From Robertkochia sediminum (GTDB lineage: Bacteria; Bacteroidota; Bacteroidia; Flavobacteriales; Flavobacteriaceae), in assembly GCF_016786255.1 (NCBI RefSeq), contig NZ_JADMKT010000081.1:1-64000 (forward strand): a stretch of 64,000 nucleotides of DNA, read 5' to 3'. Made by a program: the position numbers and the translations under genes. The notes under the pieces are model-generated. The model did not search any database. It was not told where the DNA came from and worked only from the letters and a program-made list of their open reading frames with translations. Below, in pieces: positions 8,250 to 17,560 of this stretch; the first letter of the stretch is position 1, and each line of letters opens with the position of its first letter.

Positions 8250-10208
8250 TTACAGCTTTTTATATGGATTAAAATTTAAGGATTGGAGGATGGAGTAATT
8301 CCCAGTTCTATCTTCATCGGATTTATCCAAACAGGTGAAATCTGAATTTTTTGAAATGTATTCCGGAACGATCTGTTTCAATTTTGAAACGATCATATTT
8401 CTGTCATTATATAGATTGAAAATACATAAGGCCTCGATCTTTGCTTTCAAATGTTCGTAATCGAGGTCTTTCACCTTACTAATAAGGATCTTGTCATGAT
8501 AAGTTGGCATGGTGTTCTCCCCATTAGCTAATAACTCTTCATACAACTTCTCTCCTGGCCTGAGTCCGGTGATCTGAATATCAATATCATCGGGATAATT
8601 CAAGCCGGATAGTTTGATCATATTTTTCGCAAGATCGAATATCTTCACCCTTTCACCCATATCAAATATGAATATCTCTCCCCCCTTACCCATACTACCG
8701 GCCTGTAAAACAAGTTGCGAGGCTTCCGGTATGGTCATAAAATAACGGGTGACTTCTTCATGGGTTACGGTTAGAGGTCCTCCTTGCTCTAATTGTTTAC
8801 GAAACAATGGGATCACCGATCCATTAGATCCCAGAACATTTCCAAAGCGAGTGGTGATGAATCTCGTGGCTTTAGTTTCTCTTTGCAATGCACCGATGTA
8901 GATCTCTGCAGTGCGTTTGGTCGCCCCCATAACATTGGTAGGGTTTACGGCTTTATCGGTAGACACAAGTACAAACTTACCTACCTTATGTTTTACGGCA
9001 GCATTCGCTAAAATCCTGGTCCCTACGACATTGATCTTAACGGCCTCATACGGATTTTCCTCCATGAGGGGCACATGCTTATAGGCTGCAGCGTGAAAAA
9101 TAATATCCGGCTCATAATTCGTAAGAATTGCATCTATTCCATGAGCATCTCTTACATCACTAACAATTACGGTAAAATCTTTTCTGCCTTCCCTTATAAA
9201 TTCTTGCTGCAGATCGTAAAGAGCCGACTCTGCAATGTCCAGGCATATCAGTTTTTTTATGGGGAAGTGATTAACCTGTCTGGCGATCTCACTACCTATA
9301 GAACCTGCAGCCCCGGTAACTAAAATGGTCTTGCCGGTAAATTCTTTCGCAAGTTCCCTGTTCTCTATATTTATAGGATTCCTTTGTAAAAGGTCTTCCA
9401 ACTGAACCTGCTTGATCTGGTTAAGTTGGATCTCCCCATTGATCCATTGACTAACAGGAGGAATGATCTTTACTCGTGGCACTAACTCGACCATTTCATT
9501 TATACTGCCCTGTAAATATCTCCCACTGGTATTAGGGATCGCAATAATGACCTCGTTAATGCCATAACGCTCAACAAAATTCTTATTGAATGCTGCTCTG
9601 GAGAGAATAGGTGCTCCATTGATACTACTACCCACCTTTGCCTTATTATCATCTATAAACGCAACTACACGAATGTTTTGTTTTAGGGAGTTCGCTAAGG
9701 CATTGTAGGTCATGATACCGGCATCACCTGCTCCATAGATCACAATGCGCTCTGTTAAGTGAAAATCACTCATTATGTATTTATAGGCCAGTTTAAAAAG
9801 CAAACGCGATGCTGCCAATGCCACCAGATTAAGTAATGCGTGCAAGATGATGGTTAGTTTAGGAATAGTAAACCCCGGGATAACATCAAAGGTGTTATTC
9901 ACCAGCAAAAGCAATACCGTAAGAAAGCTAATGACCCCAACCGCCAAAGTCACCTTAAACATATCCCGAACCCCGGTATATCGCAGAATTCCGCGGTATG
10001 AACCTGTGATTCCGAAACTGAACAACGAGATAAGACCAATGGCAATAATTCCTGTCATGAACCATTTAAACTCAAAGTTTAAAGTAAAATCAGACGAGAG
10101 GAAATAGGCTACAAAAAAGGTGAGCATGACCAAACCGGTGTCCATGGCCAATACCAGCCATTTGGAGCCATATTTTGGGATAAACAGGGGGAGTAAATTA
10201 TTTATCAT
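8250..10208 (-). CDS. CapD/PglF/WbpM-type membrane UDP-sugar 4,6-dehydratase
   Basis: The 652-aa protein has four N-terminal membrane helices (about residues 15-115), a first Rossmann-like domain (VIYGAGDAGIMTYNAL, about 153-168), and a catalytic short-chain dehydrogenase domain (ILVTGAAGSIGSEIARQV, about 294-311). This is the layout of WbpM, PglF and CapD. Family members convert UDP-GlcNAc to UDP-4-keto-6-deoxy-GlcNAc, the first step to bacillosamine or QuiNAc. The usual active-site Tyr of SDR enzymes is replaced by the family's STDKAVNPTNVMGATK segment (about 414-429). It starts within the last codon of the aminotransferase gene (4-nt overlap), so the two are translationally coupled, which supports a dehydratase-aminotransferase pathway. 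Confidence 0.92.
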   Translation of the reverse strand: MINNLLPLFIPKYGSKWLVLAMDTGLVMLTFFVAYFLSSDFTLNFEFKWFMTGIIAIGLISLFSFGITGSYRGILRYTGVRDMFKVTLAVGVISFLTVLLLLVNNTFDVIPGFTIPKLTIILHALLNLVALAASRLLFKLAYKYIMSDFHLTERIVIYGAGDAGIMTYNALANSLKQNIRVVAFIDDNKAKVGSSINGAPILSRAAFNKNFVERYGINEVIIAIPNTSGRYLQGSINEMVELVPRVKIIPPVSQWINGEIQLNQIKQVQLEDLLQRNPINIENRELAKEFTGKTILVTGAAGSIGSEIARQVNHFPIKKLICLDIAESALYDLQQEFIREGRKDFTVIVSDVRDAHGIDAILTNYEPDIIFHAAAYKHVPLMEENPYEAVKINVVGTRILANAAVKHKVGKFVLVSTDKAVNPTNVMGATKRTAEIYIGALQRETKATRFITTRFGNVLGSNGSVIPLFRKQLEQGGPLTVTHEEVTRYFMTIPEASQLVLQAGSMGKGGEIFIFDMGERVKIFDLAKNMIKLSGLNYPDDIDIQITGLRPGEKLYEELLANGENTMPTYHDKILISKVKDLDYEHLKAKIEALCIFNLYNDRNMIVSKLKQIVPEYISKNSDFTCLDKSDEDRTGNYSILQSLNFNPYKKL

Positions 10209-11338
10209 AATTCAAATGCTTTAAAGATCAGGTTGGTAATACGATTAAGGTCGTCTTCCGATAAATTAGAGCCACTGGGAAGGCAGAGACCCTTATCGAA
10301 CAGCTTCTCCGAAACACCATTAACATAGGCCGTTTTTTCCCGGAACACGGGCTGCAAATGCATGGGCTTCCACAAAGGACGAGATTCAATATTATGTTCG
10401 TCCAGATATAAACGAATGCGCTCGCGCATTTCAGTATTTTCCAATAGGATACAGGTAAGCCATCGATTCGAATAATACCCTTCAGGTTCTTGACAAAAGC
10501 TTACTCCTTCTAAGACATTTAGTCTGTCATAGTAAAACATGTAATTTCTTCTTCGTACTTCTACCCTGTCATCGAGTACTTCCATCTGCCCCCTTCCTAT
10601 GCCTGCCGTCACATTGCTCATACGGTAGTTATAACCAATATTGGAATGCTCATAGTGTGGCGCATGATCTCTTGCCTGCGTTGCTAGAAAAACTGCTTTT
10701 TCTTTAAGGCTTAAAGAAGGCGACACTAATGCTCCACCGCCCGAAGTGGTAATGATCTTATTGCCATTAAATGAAAGAGTAGCAAGATCACCGAAGGTAC
10801 CGCAGTTTTGATCGTTGAAACGACTTCCAAGCGCTTCAGCACTATCTTCAATTACAGGAATATTATATTTTTCAGAAAGCTGGTGTATTTCATTAACCTT
10901 ATAAGGCATACCATATAGATGGACTGCAATGATCGCCTTAGGCTTAATACCCTTTTCTAAATGGTCAAGAATTGAACGTTCTAATAATTCGGGTGAAAGG
11001 TTCCAGGTGTCTTCCTCACTATCTATAAAGACAGGGGTTGCACCTAAATATGTTATGGGATTAGCACTGGCCGCAAAAGTAAAGCTCTGGCAAAGTACAA
11101 TATCACCAGGACCAACGCCACACAAAATCAAGGCTAGATGAAGTGATGCGGTTCCTGAAGAAAGTGCCGCAACGTGGTGTGAGCCTCCAAGAAAATTCTC
11201 GAGATCTGATTCAAATCCCTGGACATTAGGACCCAAAGGAGCTATCCAGTTCGTACGGAAAGCTTCATTCACATAAAATTGCTCCCTGCCCCCCATATGA
11301 GGTGAAGAAAGCCAGATTTTGGTATTAGTTGCGATCAT
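10205..11338 (-). CDS. DegT/DnrJ/EryC1-family PLP aminotransferase (PglE-like)
   Basis: The 377-aa sugar aminotransferase probably converts the 4-keto sugar made by the neighbouring dehydratase to a 4-amino sugar using PLP and glutamate. Motifs are ALSSGTASLHLALILCGVGP (about residues 58-77), EDSAEALGSRF (about 166-176) and SFNGNKIITTSGGGALVS (about 188-205), whose Lys should carry PLP. Length matches the family. It is the first gene of the minus-strand operon, so the promoter should lie in 11339-11728. Exact sugar specificity cannot be read from sequence. PglE-like activity is inferred from the linked CapD/PglF and PglD-like genes. Confidence 0.9.
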   Translation of the reverse strand: MIATNTKIWLSSPHMGGREQFYVNEAFRTNWIAPLGPNVQGFESDLENFLGGSHHVAALSSGTASLHLALILCGVGPGDIVLCQSFTFAASANPITYLGATPVFIDSEEDTWNLSPELLERSILDHLEKGIKPKAIIAVHLYGMPYKVNEIHQLSEKYNIPVIEDSAEALGSRFNDQNCGTFGDLATLSFNGNKIITTSGGGALVSPSLSLKEKAVFLATQARDHAPHYEHSNIGYNYRMSNVTAGIGRGQMEVLDDRVEVRRRNYMFYYDRLNVLEGVSFCQEPEGYYSNRWLTCILLENTEMRERIRLYLDEHNIESRPLWKPMHLQPVFREKTAYVNGVSEKLFDKGLCLPSGSNLSEDDLNRITNLIFKAFEL

Positions 11339-11728
11339 AACGGTTCATCGTTAAAGCCGCAGGAAGTCCATTAGTAAATTGGTAAGCAGGGGTTTAATAA
11401 TTTACCTTAAACAATGAATACCTTCGATCAAAGCTCCAGGTTAATTCAAGTCAGGCATTATAAATTTATTAAACCAGAGAGCGTTAGAGTCCTTGTCTCG
11501 TCAAAAAGGAATAATATTCGGCTAAATACGGATGAAGAAATGAAGCTAAATTATTGTAAATGAGAGAAAAACACTACTTCGGGAAAAGTGTGCTATTCTT
11601 CGAAAAATATAGGTTATTGAAATTGCGTCATTTAACGATTTAACTTTGATTTTTCGCGAAGAATCCATGCCTAAAGCTTCCGTAACCATTATCTTTGAGC
11701 CTGTAATTTACCTAAAGAACACTACGTA
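11339..11728. other. Divergent intergenic promoter region
   Basis: The region lies between the minus-strand export operon and the plus-strand ugd gene and must hold both promoters. A good plus-strand promoter candidate is at 11617-11648. A second TAnnTTTG-like element, TATCTTTG, is at 11690-11697 without a matching TTG upstream. I see no convincing minus-strand counterpart close to 11338 and no open frame worth calling. Confidence 0.5.
11617..11648 (+). promoter_or_regulatory. Candidate Bacteroidota-type promoter for ugd
   Basis: TTG at 11617-11619 (-33 box) is followed after 21 nt by TAACTTTG at 11641-11648, an exact match to the TAnnTTTG -7 consensus. The predicted start near 11655 gives a leader of about 75 nt before the ugd ATG. 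Confidence 0.5.
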
Positions 11729-13129
11729 ATGAAAGAAGTAAAAAAGATCTGTTGTATAGGAGCAGGATACGTAGGCGGACCTACCATGTCCGTTATCGCC
11801 AATAAATGCCCGGAAATTCAGGTTACTGTGGTCGATATTAACGAGAAGCGCATTGCTGCTTGGAATGATGAAGACCTCGATAAGCTCCCGGTATACGAAC
11901 CCGGTTTGAAGGAAGTCGTTGCCGAATCAAGAAACAAGAATTTATTCTTCTCTACAGAAGTCGACAAGGCCATTGATGAAGCCGATATGATCTTTATTTC
12001 GGTTAATACCCCTACAAAAACTTACGGTAAAGGTAAAGGAGAAGCCGCTGACCTCAAATACATTGAGTTGTGTGCCCGAAACATCGCCAGAGTCGCTAAG
12101 GATGATAAGATCGTCGTAGAAAAATCGACCCTACCGGTGCGAACCGCTCAGGCCATTAAAGATATCCTTCACAATACAGGAAACGGCGTGAAATACGAGA
12201 TCCTGTCTAACCCGGAATTTCTGGCCGAAGGTACCGCTATAGATGACCTGCTTAATGCCGACCGTGTATTAATAGGAGGTGATGATACTCCTTCCGGGAA
12301 AGAGGCTAAGAATATTCTTAGCAGTATTTATGAACACTGGTTACCCAAAGAAAGAGTACTTCAAACCAACCTATGGTCTTCAGAACTTTCTAAACTGGTT
12401 GCCAATGCATTCCTTGCACAAAGGATCTCTTCTATTAATTCCATCTCTGCCCTTTGTGAAAAAACAGATGCCAATGTAGCAGAAGTGAGCAGAGCTATTG
12501 GAAAGGATTCCCGAATAGGGCCAAAGTTCCTGAATGCTTCAGTAGGTTTTGGTGGCTCCTGTTTCCAAAAAGATATTTTGAACCTGGTATACATCTGTAA
12601 AACTTACGGACTAAGCGAAGTGGCAGAGTATTGGGATCAGGTGATCAAAATAAATGACTACCAAAAAAGACGTTTTGCAGAAAACATCATTTCAACCTTA
12701 TATAATACGGTATCGGGTAAAAAGATCGCCTTCTATGGTTGGGCCTTTAAAAAAGATACCAACGATACAAGGGAATCTGCCGCCATCTATGTAGCCGACA
12801 CCTTACTGGAAGAACAAGCAGAGATCGTCGTATATGATCCAAAGGTTAGTGCAGAACAGGTATATGCAGATCTGGATTATCTCAATACCCGCTCTGAAGC
12901 AGAAAACCGACGTCTGGTTAAAGTGGTCAATAACCCTGAAGAAGCCGCTAAAGAAGCGCATGCTATTGCTATCTTGACGGAATGGGACGAGTTTAAAGAA
13001 CTACCGTGGGAGTCACTTTACGAAATGATGCTGAAACCGGCTTTCGTTTTTGATGGAAGAAGAATTCTCGACAAACACTACATGAAGTCTATCGGATTCG
13101 ATTATTACCGAATTGGAGAAGGAAAGTAA
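11729..13129 (+). CDS. ugd: UDP-glucose 6-dehydrogenase
   Basis: This 466-aa enzyme oxidises UDP-glucose twice with NAD+ to UDP-glucuronate, a donor for acidic exopolysaccharide. The Rossmann motif is [17 protein letters not shown] (residues 7-23); the substrate loop is [20 protein letters not shown] (about 158-177); the catalytic Cys is in [18 protein letters not shown] (about 272-289). The GPTMSVIA segment and the longer C-terminal domain resemble the animal-type enzyme that Bacteroidota commonly carry, rather than the shorter enterobacterial form. It opens the plus-strand locus, with a promoter candidate upstream and a strong terminator downstream, so it is probably transcribed alone. Confidence 0.95.
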   Translation: MKEVKKICCIGAGYVGGPTMSVIANKCPEIQVTVVDINEKRIAAWNDEDLDKLPVYEPGLKEVVAESRNKNLFFSTEVDKAIDEADMIFISVNTPTKTYGKGKGEAADLKYIELCARNIARVAKDDKIVVEKSTLPVRTAQAIKDILHNTGNGVKYEILSNPEFLAEGTAIDDLLNADRVLIGGDDTPSGKEAKNILSSIYEHWLPKERVLQTNLWSSELSKLVANAFLAQRISSINSISALCEKTDANVAEVSRAIGKDSRIGPKFLNASVGFGGSCFQKDILNLVYICKTYGLSEVAEYWDQVIKINDYQKRRFAENIISTLYNTVSGKKIAFYGWAFKKDTNDTRESAAIYVADTLLEEQAEIVVYDPKVSAEQVYADLDYLNTRSEAENRRLVKVVNNPEEAAKEAHAIAILTEWDEFKELPWESLYEMMLKPAFVFDGRRILDKHYMKSIGFDYYRIGEGK

Positions 13130-13154
13130 TCTGAATTTTAAATAATACCTCATG

Positions 13155-13185
13155 AAAGCCCGGTTCTGAATACCGGGCTTTTTTT
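13155..13185 (+). terminator. Rho-independent terminator of ugd
   Basis: AAAGCCCGGT (13155-13164) and ACCGGGCTTT (13172-13181) form a perfect 10-bp stem with a 7-nt loop, followed by a T run to 13185. It lies 25 nt after the ugd stop codon. Confidence 0.9.
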
Positions 13186-13500
13186 ATGGACTATCCCTAA
13201 AGTACTTCCTGCTTAAAATGGATTCAAGCACTCCCCTCTTCTCATAGCATATAAACGTTATTTAGCAAGTATATTATGTCAAAATGTACTTTTAAATCTT
13301 AAAAACTGTTAAATAACGACCATTCAACGTCTAAACCACGCATTTGAGCGTATAACTATCTTGGAAACCACAATGAATGAAGTGCATAATCGACATCAAA
13401 TGTTAAATGGTGCATTTCATCGAAAAAAACAAACAGTTCATTGCAAGGTTCTTGATTTTAAATAGTTTAGCGAGAGCCAAATCTTAAACCCAAAGTTACC
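13186..13500. other. Intergenic leader of the lipoprotein gene
   Basis: About 315 A+T-rich bases separate the ugd terminator from the next gene. No open frame or repeat is convincing. A near-consensus -7 element TACTTTTA lies near 13284, without a clear TTG partner, so the promoter of the gene at 13501 is not resolved. Confidence 0.4.
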
Positions 13501-14982
13501 ATGAAGAGACTGAAAAAATTTCAGCCAGTGATGATTATTGCGCTTATTTTAAATTTTCTTATCGCCTGTTCTAGCGACCAGGAAGAACTTTTCCTAGAGG
13601 ATCAGAATACAAATACCGAGGAGGTTGATGAATATATAGCAGCTACCATTTATTACGAGGAGGAGAATGGAGACAAACATGCTATCGTCTATACCACTGA
13701 AGGAGATAAAAAGGTATTTACCAATGGTAAAAAAGTAGAGGAAACTAAGGAGCGTGCTCCTAAGCCTGTAAGACTTCCTGATCATGTTGATAATCCAAAA
13801 CACTCAGAGATCATTGAAGACGAATCCTGGACAGATGAAGAGGCCATGGATCAGACTACTCCAGATGCTGAAGAAGAAGAACAAGCCACTACTCCTCCTG
13901 ACACAACCGAACCGGATGCAGGAACAGTTGGATCCCAAGATCTTACAGGACTCTATAATATTGATCACTGGATTAGTGAATTTGACAATGCATGGAATGC
14001 AGAATACTCCTATTATTTGCCAAAGGCAGATAGTGGTTCTCCGTTTGACATCTATATGTTAGCATATGCTATTGATGCCAATACTACTATGTTCAAGGTA
14101 ACCGGTGACAGAAAGTATCTTGATCGTGCATTGGAATATGTGGAGGCTAAAATTGCCAATGCCCAAGTTTCAAGTTCTTTACCAAACAGTTCTTATAAGG
14201 ACTCCTATTTAGGTTGGTGCAACACTGACAAGGCCAGCTGGCCCGAAGACGAAGTTTCTCTTGGTGAAGCTCACGGATTTAGAATGGTTTCGAGCTTAGT
14301 TAGAACGTTACATGATGCTACTGACATTCGTGCAGAACAAAGTTATCAGCAGAGATATGAAGATCTCCTTCAGTTTATGGAAGTTCATATCTGGGAAAAG
14401 TGGGAAAGCAGAGGAATGGCTAATATTTACAGAAGCAGAACACACATGGCTAGCCACTGGGCAAGAATGGGAATGGACCTGTATTATATTACCGGAAATT
14501 CTAAATATCAAAAAGTTTATCAGGATTTCTTCTATGCAAATTCAGACAGCTATGTGTCTATCAAACCGCTGATTGAAGCCGGATCTACAGACACTCACCT
14601 ACTTTGGAAGTCTCATTCAAGCAATCCTAACTTCAATGATATTTCACATGCGAATGCAGAAGTTGCACTTTTCTTTGAAAGCCGTGAAATTGGACTAAAC
14701 GATTTTACAGAAACCGAACTGAACAAACTTATCAGAACTTTCGAAGATAAAATGTATAAGACCGCTGGACCATACCCTTTCTATCTTGATGGATCAGGTT
14801 CACAGGACGACAACAGTTTTAATGAAGGATGGTTCAGACTTGGAGGTCACAGCACAAGTGTTCAAAAAAAATTACAGGATTATTACGACGTAAGAAGAAA
14901 CACAACATTTAACAAAACGCTTCAGATCGCGATCATGGCAAGAAACTATGCTTTACTAAGCAATCAGCCTCTGAAATACTAA
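13501..14982 (+). CDS. Predicted lipoprotein with acidic linker and alpha-helical toroid-like domain
   Basis: I do not recognise a named family. The 493-aa protein has a signal peptide with lipobox (LIAC, Cys23), so it should be lipid-anchored in the periplasm or at the cell surface. A linker very rich in Glu, Asp, Thr and Pro spans about residues 75-150. The rest (about 155-490) is helical with aromatic-rich repeats such as DIYMLAYAIDANTTMFKVTG, HMASHWARMGMDLYYITGNS (about 318-337) and DISHANAEVALFFESREIG. This pattern resembles (alpha/alpha)6 toroid polysaccharide lyases or glycosidases. Conserved-looking His, Trp and Tyr residues (HMASHW, DISHAN) could form an active site. Position between ugd and the Wzy-like gene, with its own terminator, suggests an enzyme that trims or modifies the glycan. 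Function is inferred only from fold-like features and context. Confidence 0.75.
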   Translation: MKRLKKFQPVMIIALILNFLIACSSDQEELFLEDQNTNTEEVDEYIAATIYYEEENGDKHAIVYTTEGDKKVFTNGKKVEETKERAPKPVRLPDHVDNPKHSEIIEDESWTDEEAMDQTTPDAEEEEQATTPPDTTEPDAGTVGSQDLTGLYNIDHWISEFDNAWNAEYSYYLPKADSGSPFDIYMLAYAIDANTTMFKVTGDRKYLDRALEYVEAKIANAQVSSSLPNSSYKDSYLGWCNTDKASWPEDEVSLGEAHGFRMVSSLVRTLHDATDIRAEQSYQQRYEDLLQFMEVHIWEKWESRGMANIYRSRTHMASHWARMGMDLYYITGNSKYQKVYQDFFYANSDSYVSIKPLIEAGSTDTHLLWKSHSSNPNFNDISHANAEVALFFESREIGLNDFTETELNKLIRTFEDKMYKTAGPYPFYLDGSGSQDDNSFNEGWFRLGGHSTSVQKKLQDYYDVRRNTTFNKTLQIAIMARNYALLSNQPLKY

Positions 14983-15000
14983 ATTAGTACCTATCTATTT

Positions 15001-15044
15001 AAAAAAGGTCACCTGGAACTATGGTTCCAAGTGGCCTTTTTTTT
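15001..15044 (+). terminator. Rho-independent terminator after the lipoprotein gene
   Basis: AAGGTCACCTGGAAC (15005-15019) pairs with GTTCCAAGTGGCCTT (15024-15038) around a TATG loop, with two wobble pairs. It is followed by a T8 run. The flanking A6 and T8 tracts extend the stem. It lies 19 nt after the stop codon. Confidence 0.9.
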
Positions 15045-15427
15045 ATTGGAGCATGCCACTCTCCAACATCTACCCTTTTGCTGAAATAAGTGCAACATCG
15101 ATAACACTATAGCCTAAACTCCTATGAAGTTATAAAGAACCATTACTCTTATCCATTCCTGTATGTGTACATATGTGCACACCCCATTATGTAAAAAAAA
15201 ACGTGTCGGTCCTGTACCGTAAATGCTCCTTCTAATTTGGTTATACATCTAATGATCTCGCCTATTGACCGTAATTTTCATCTAGCCTATTTTAATTCAA
15301 TATATTCTATGGCCGTTAAGTAATTTCCTAAATGATTTGATTAATATTTTGTTCTACCTATAGCTGTCGGGGGTGAACGAATTGAACACGATTCTGGAAC
15401 GCCTCCAAAATTTAAAAAAGTAGCATT
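15045..15427. other. Intergenic region before the Wzy-like gene
   Basis: About 380 bases without a supportable open frame. The sequence is A+T-rich. I see no repeat, and no promoter motif good enough to call, although transcription of the glycan assembly genes should restart here because a strong terminator precedes it. Confidence 0.4.
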
Positions 15428-16621
15428 ATGCAACGGTTTATAAGTTCCCTCCGTAAGACTGATCTTGTTGCCTTGGCGATACTGTCCATGTTTTTGATCA
15501 ATCCTTTTGGGTTTGGTTTTGTATTTGGCTATTTACTTGTTTTATGGGTGGTATTACAACCAAATCTAATCGCAGCTATAACAGGAGATACCATGTTCTG
15601 GACGCTTTTACTCTTTTCTGTGGTATATGGTGCATTCTATGCCTTGAATCCCGAACAAGGCATACAATATATCATCATTTATCTTACGTTTCCATGGACC
15701 TTTTATCTTCTGGGTAAGAACATGGGAGCCGGAGTATTTGATCGCGATGCTTTCTACATCCTGTTCTTTCTAATTGCTACCTTTTATTCGATCACTCCGA
15801 TCCTATCGATAGGTAAGAATATTCTAAATGGAGGGTTTGTCCAGTTCTCCCGTGATATTCCCAATTTTTGGAATGGAAAGATTGAGAAGGCAACACTTAT
15901 AGCGATTCCATTTGCTTTTCAGATGCTTATACTCGCTTTCTTATATACAAAAAAGCAGTATTCGAAGTATCTCTTCAACATAGCTGCTCTGCTCATTTTT
16001 GTGCTTGCTATGCTATGTACATTCAGAATAGGTAGTCGTACCTTACTTATGGTTTTTTTTATCACTTCACTACTGGCATTCTTCCTGTTCTTCAATAAAT
16101 CAAGTATTGGTGTTAAAACTCTAAGTCTGATACTAATGCTCATCGCGGCGGTATATATGATTGATTATATATACATAGACCTGAACTCAGATTATTTATC
16201 GGTATTGGGGCAAAGATTACAGGATAGTGATAATGCCCAAAGTGCCGGGGGCAGAACGGAACGCTGGATGAGTTCGGTCGAAAACCTTATTGAGCATCCT
16301 CTGGGATGGAAGCTTTCTGAATTTGGTTTTGCACATAACTTCTGGTTGGATGTTGCCAGAGAAAACGGACTGCTTCCTTTAGGGATCCTTATTTTGTTTA
16401 CCATTCAATCTCTGAAATTATGGGCCAATTTCATTACTAATAATCTTCATGATAACCGAGTGATCTATTTAAGCCTTGGTTTTTTTGTAACATCATACAG
16501 CATATTATTTCTTGAGCCTATCATGAATGGCGCCTTTGATTTCTTTTGTGTTTTCTGTCTTGTACATGGTTGGTTGAAGGGGCTTAAAATTATGGAGAAC
16601 CATGAAATTGCAGTCCGATGA
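15428..16621 (+). CDS. Wzy / O-antigen ligase-like polytopic membrane protein
   Basis: The 397-aa protein is almost wholly hydrophobic, with about ten to twelve membrane helices. A large periplasmic loop near residues 255-305 reads GGRTERWMSSVENLIEHPLG and AHNFWLDVARENGLLPLGIL. The R..RW...hP.G and H(N)xxL pattern is that of the Wzy_C/O-antigen ligase family, which includes repeat-unit polymerases and WaaL ligases. In a locus with Wzc and Wza a role as repeat polymerase is most likely. Sequence alone does not separate polymerase from ligase. It is separated by 228 nt from the next gene. Confidence 0.83.
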   Translation: MQRFISSLRKTDLVALAILSMFLINPFGFGFVFGYLLVLWVVLQPNLIAAITGDTMFWTLLLFSVVYGAFYALNPEQGIQYIIIYLTFPWTFYLLGKNMGAGVFDRDAFYILFFLIATFYSITPILSIGKNILNGGFVQFSRDIPNFWNGKIEKATLIAIPFAFQMLILAFLYTKKQYSKYLFNIAALLIFVLAMLCTFRIGSRTLLMVFFITSLLAFFLFFNKSSIGVKTLSLILMLIAAVYMIDYIYIDLNSDYLSVLGQRLQDSDNAQSAGGRTERWMSSVENLIEHPLGWKLSEFGFAHNFWLDVARENGLLPLGILILFTIQSLKLWANFITNNLHDNRVIYLSLGFFVTSYSILFLEPIMNGAFDFFCVFCLVHGWLKGLKIMENHEIAVR

Positions 16622-16849
16622 TCCGATACGGCCTTCGGCTAATTTGGACATTCACAGCTTTTAAAAACTCATCTGCACATCACTCAAAAGTGTCAGAATC
16701 TCTTTGTAAAATATTGAATGTCATCACAGTAAACAGAACATTCATCTAATACTTAATTCAAATCAATTATTAATGTAAGTTTTTCCTGTATTTTAGAATT
16801 AGCCTATAAAAATCCTTTTCATCCCATAACGAATGTAAAAGCAAAAATA

Positions 16850-17560
16850 ATGAACCTAAAGCTGCTCGTTCTCCGTATTGGCCCTTTACGCTTCTTAATG
16901 CAAGAGCTCTATAAGGTCATGGTCAGGTTCAAAAAAAAGGTGATCCTTGAAAAAAATACATATATCGGATTTTCTTCAACATTTGAAGGAAAGAACAGGT
17001 TGAAGAAGAACGTATATTTCTCTAATTCTCAATTAGGTTTAGGCAGTTATATCTCTGAAAATTCAAGACTTTCGAATACCAGGATCGGCAAGTATTGCTC
17101 TCTTGGCCCGGATATAAAATGTATCTTTGGCCAACATCCTACACGTGATTTTGTATCTACTCACCCTGCCTTTTTTTCTACACTAAAACAAGCAGGATTT
17201 ACCTATACAAAAACACAAACTTTCAAAGATTTTGCTCCTCTCCCTGAACCTGAAGAAAAGTTCAGTATCATTATCGGAAACGATGTCTGGATAGGAGCAG
17301 AGGTTTCGATCATCGAAGGCGTAAAAATTGGTGATGGTGCAATCATAGCAGCCCGTTCTCTGGTTACAAAAGATATTCCTCCCTATTCGGTCTATGGAGG
17401 CATCCCTGCTAAGTTTATAAAATCCAGGTTCACAAGTGAAGAAATAGAATTTCTTACAAAGTTAAAATGGTGGGATAAACCTGAGGATTGGTTGATCGAG
17501 AATCAACCCAATTTTGAAAATATCAGTCTTCTCATGAACAAGTATCAGTCTAAAATATGA
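16850..17560 (+). CDS. Left-handed beta-helix (CatB-like) acyltransferase
   Basis: The 236-aa protein has hexapeptide repeats typical of the LbetaH acetyltransferases (NDVWIGAEVSIIEGVKIGDG, about residues 144-163, and AIIAARSLVTKDIPPYSVYG, about 164-183). A loop insert, FGQHPTRDFVSTHPAFF (about 95-111), carries His residues in the position of the catalytic His of xenobiotic/CatB-type enzymes. It probably O-acetylates a sugar of the repeat unit, using acetyl-CoA on the cytoplasmic side. The following glycosyltransferase starts within its stop codon (ATGA overlap), so the two are translationally coupled. Confidence 0.85.
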   Translation: MNLKLLVLRIGPLRFLMQELYKVMVRFKKKVILEKNTYIGFSSTFEGKNRLKKNVYFSNSQLGLGSYISENSRLSNTRIGKYCSLGPDIKCIFGQHPTRDFVSTHPAFFSTLKQAGFTYTKTQTFKDFAPLPEPEEKFSIIIGNDVWIGAEVSIIEGVKIGDGAIIAARSLVTKDIPPYSVYGGIPAKFIKSRFTSEEIEFLTKLKWWDKPEDWLIENQPNFENISLLMNKYQSKI

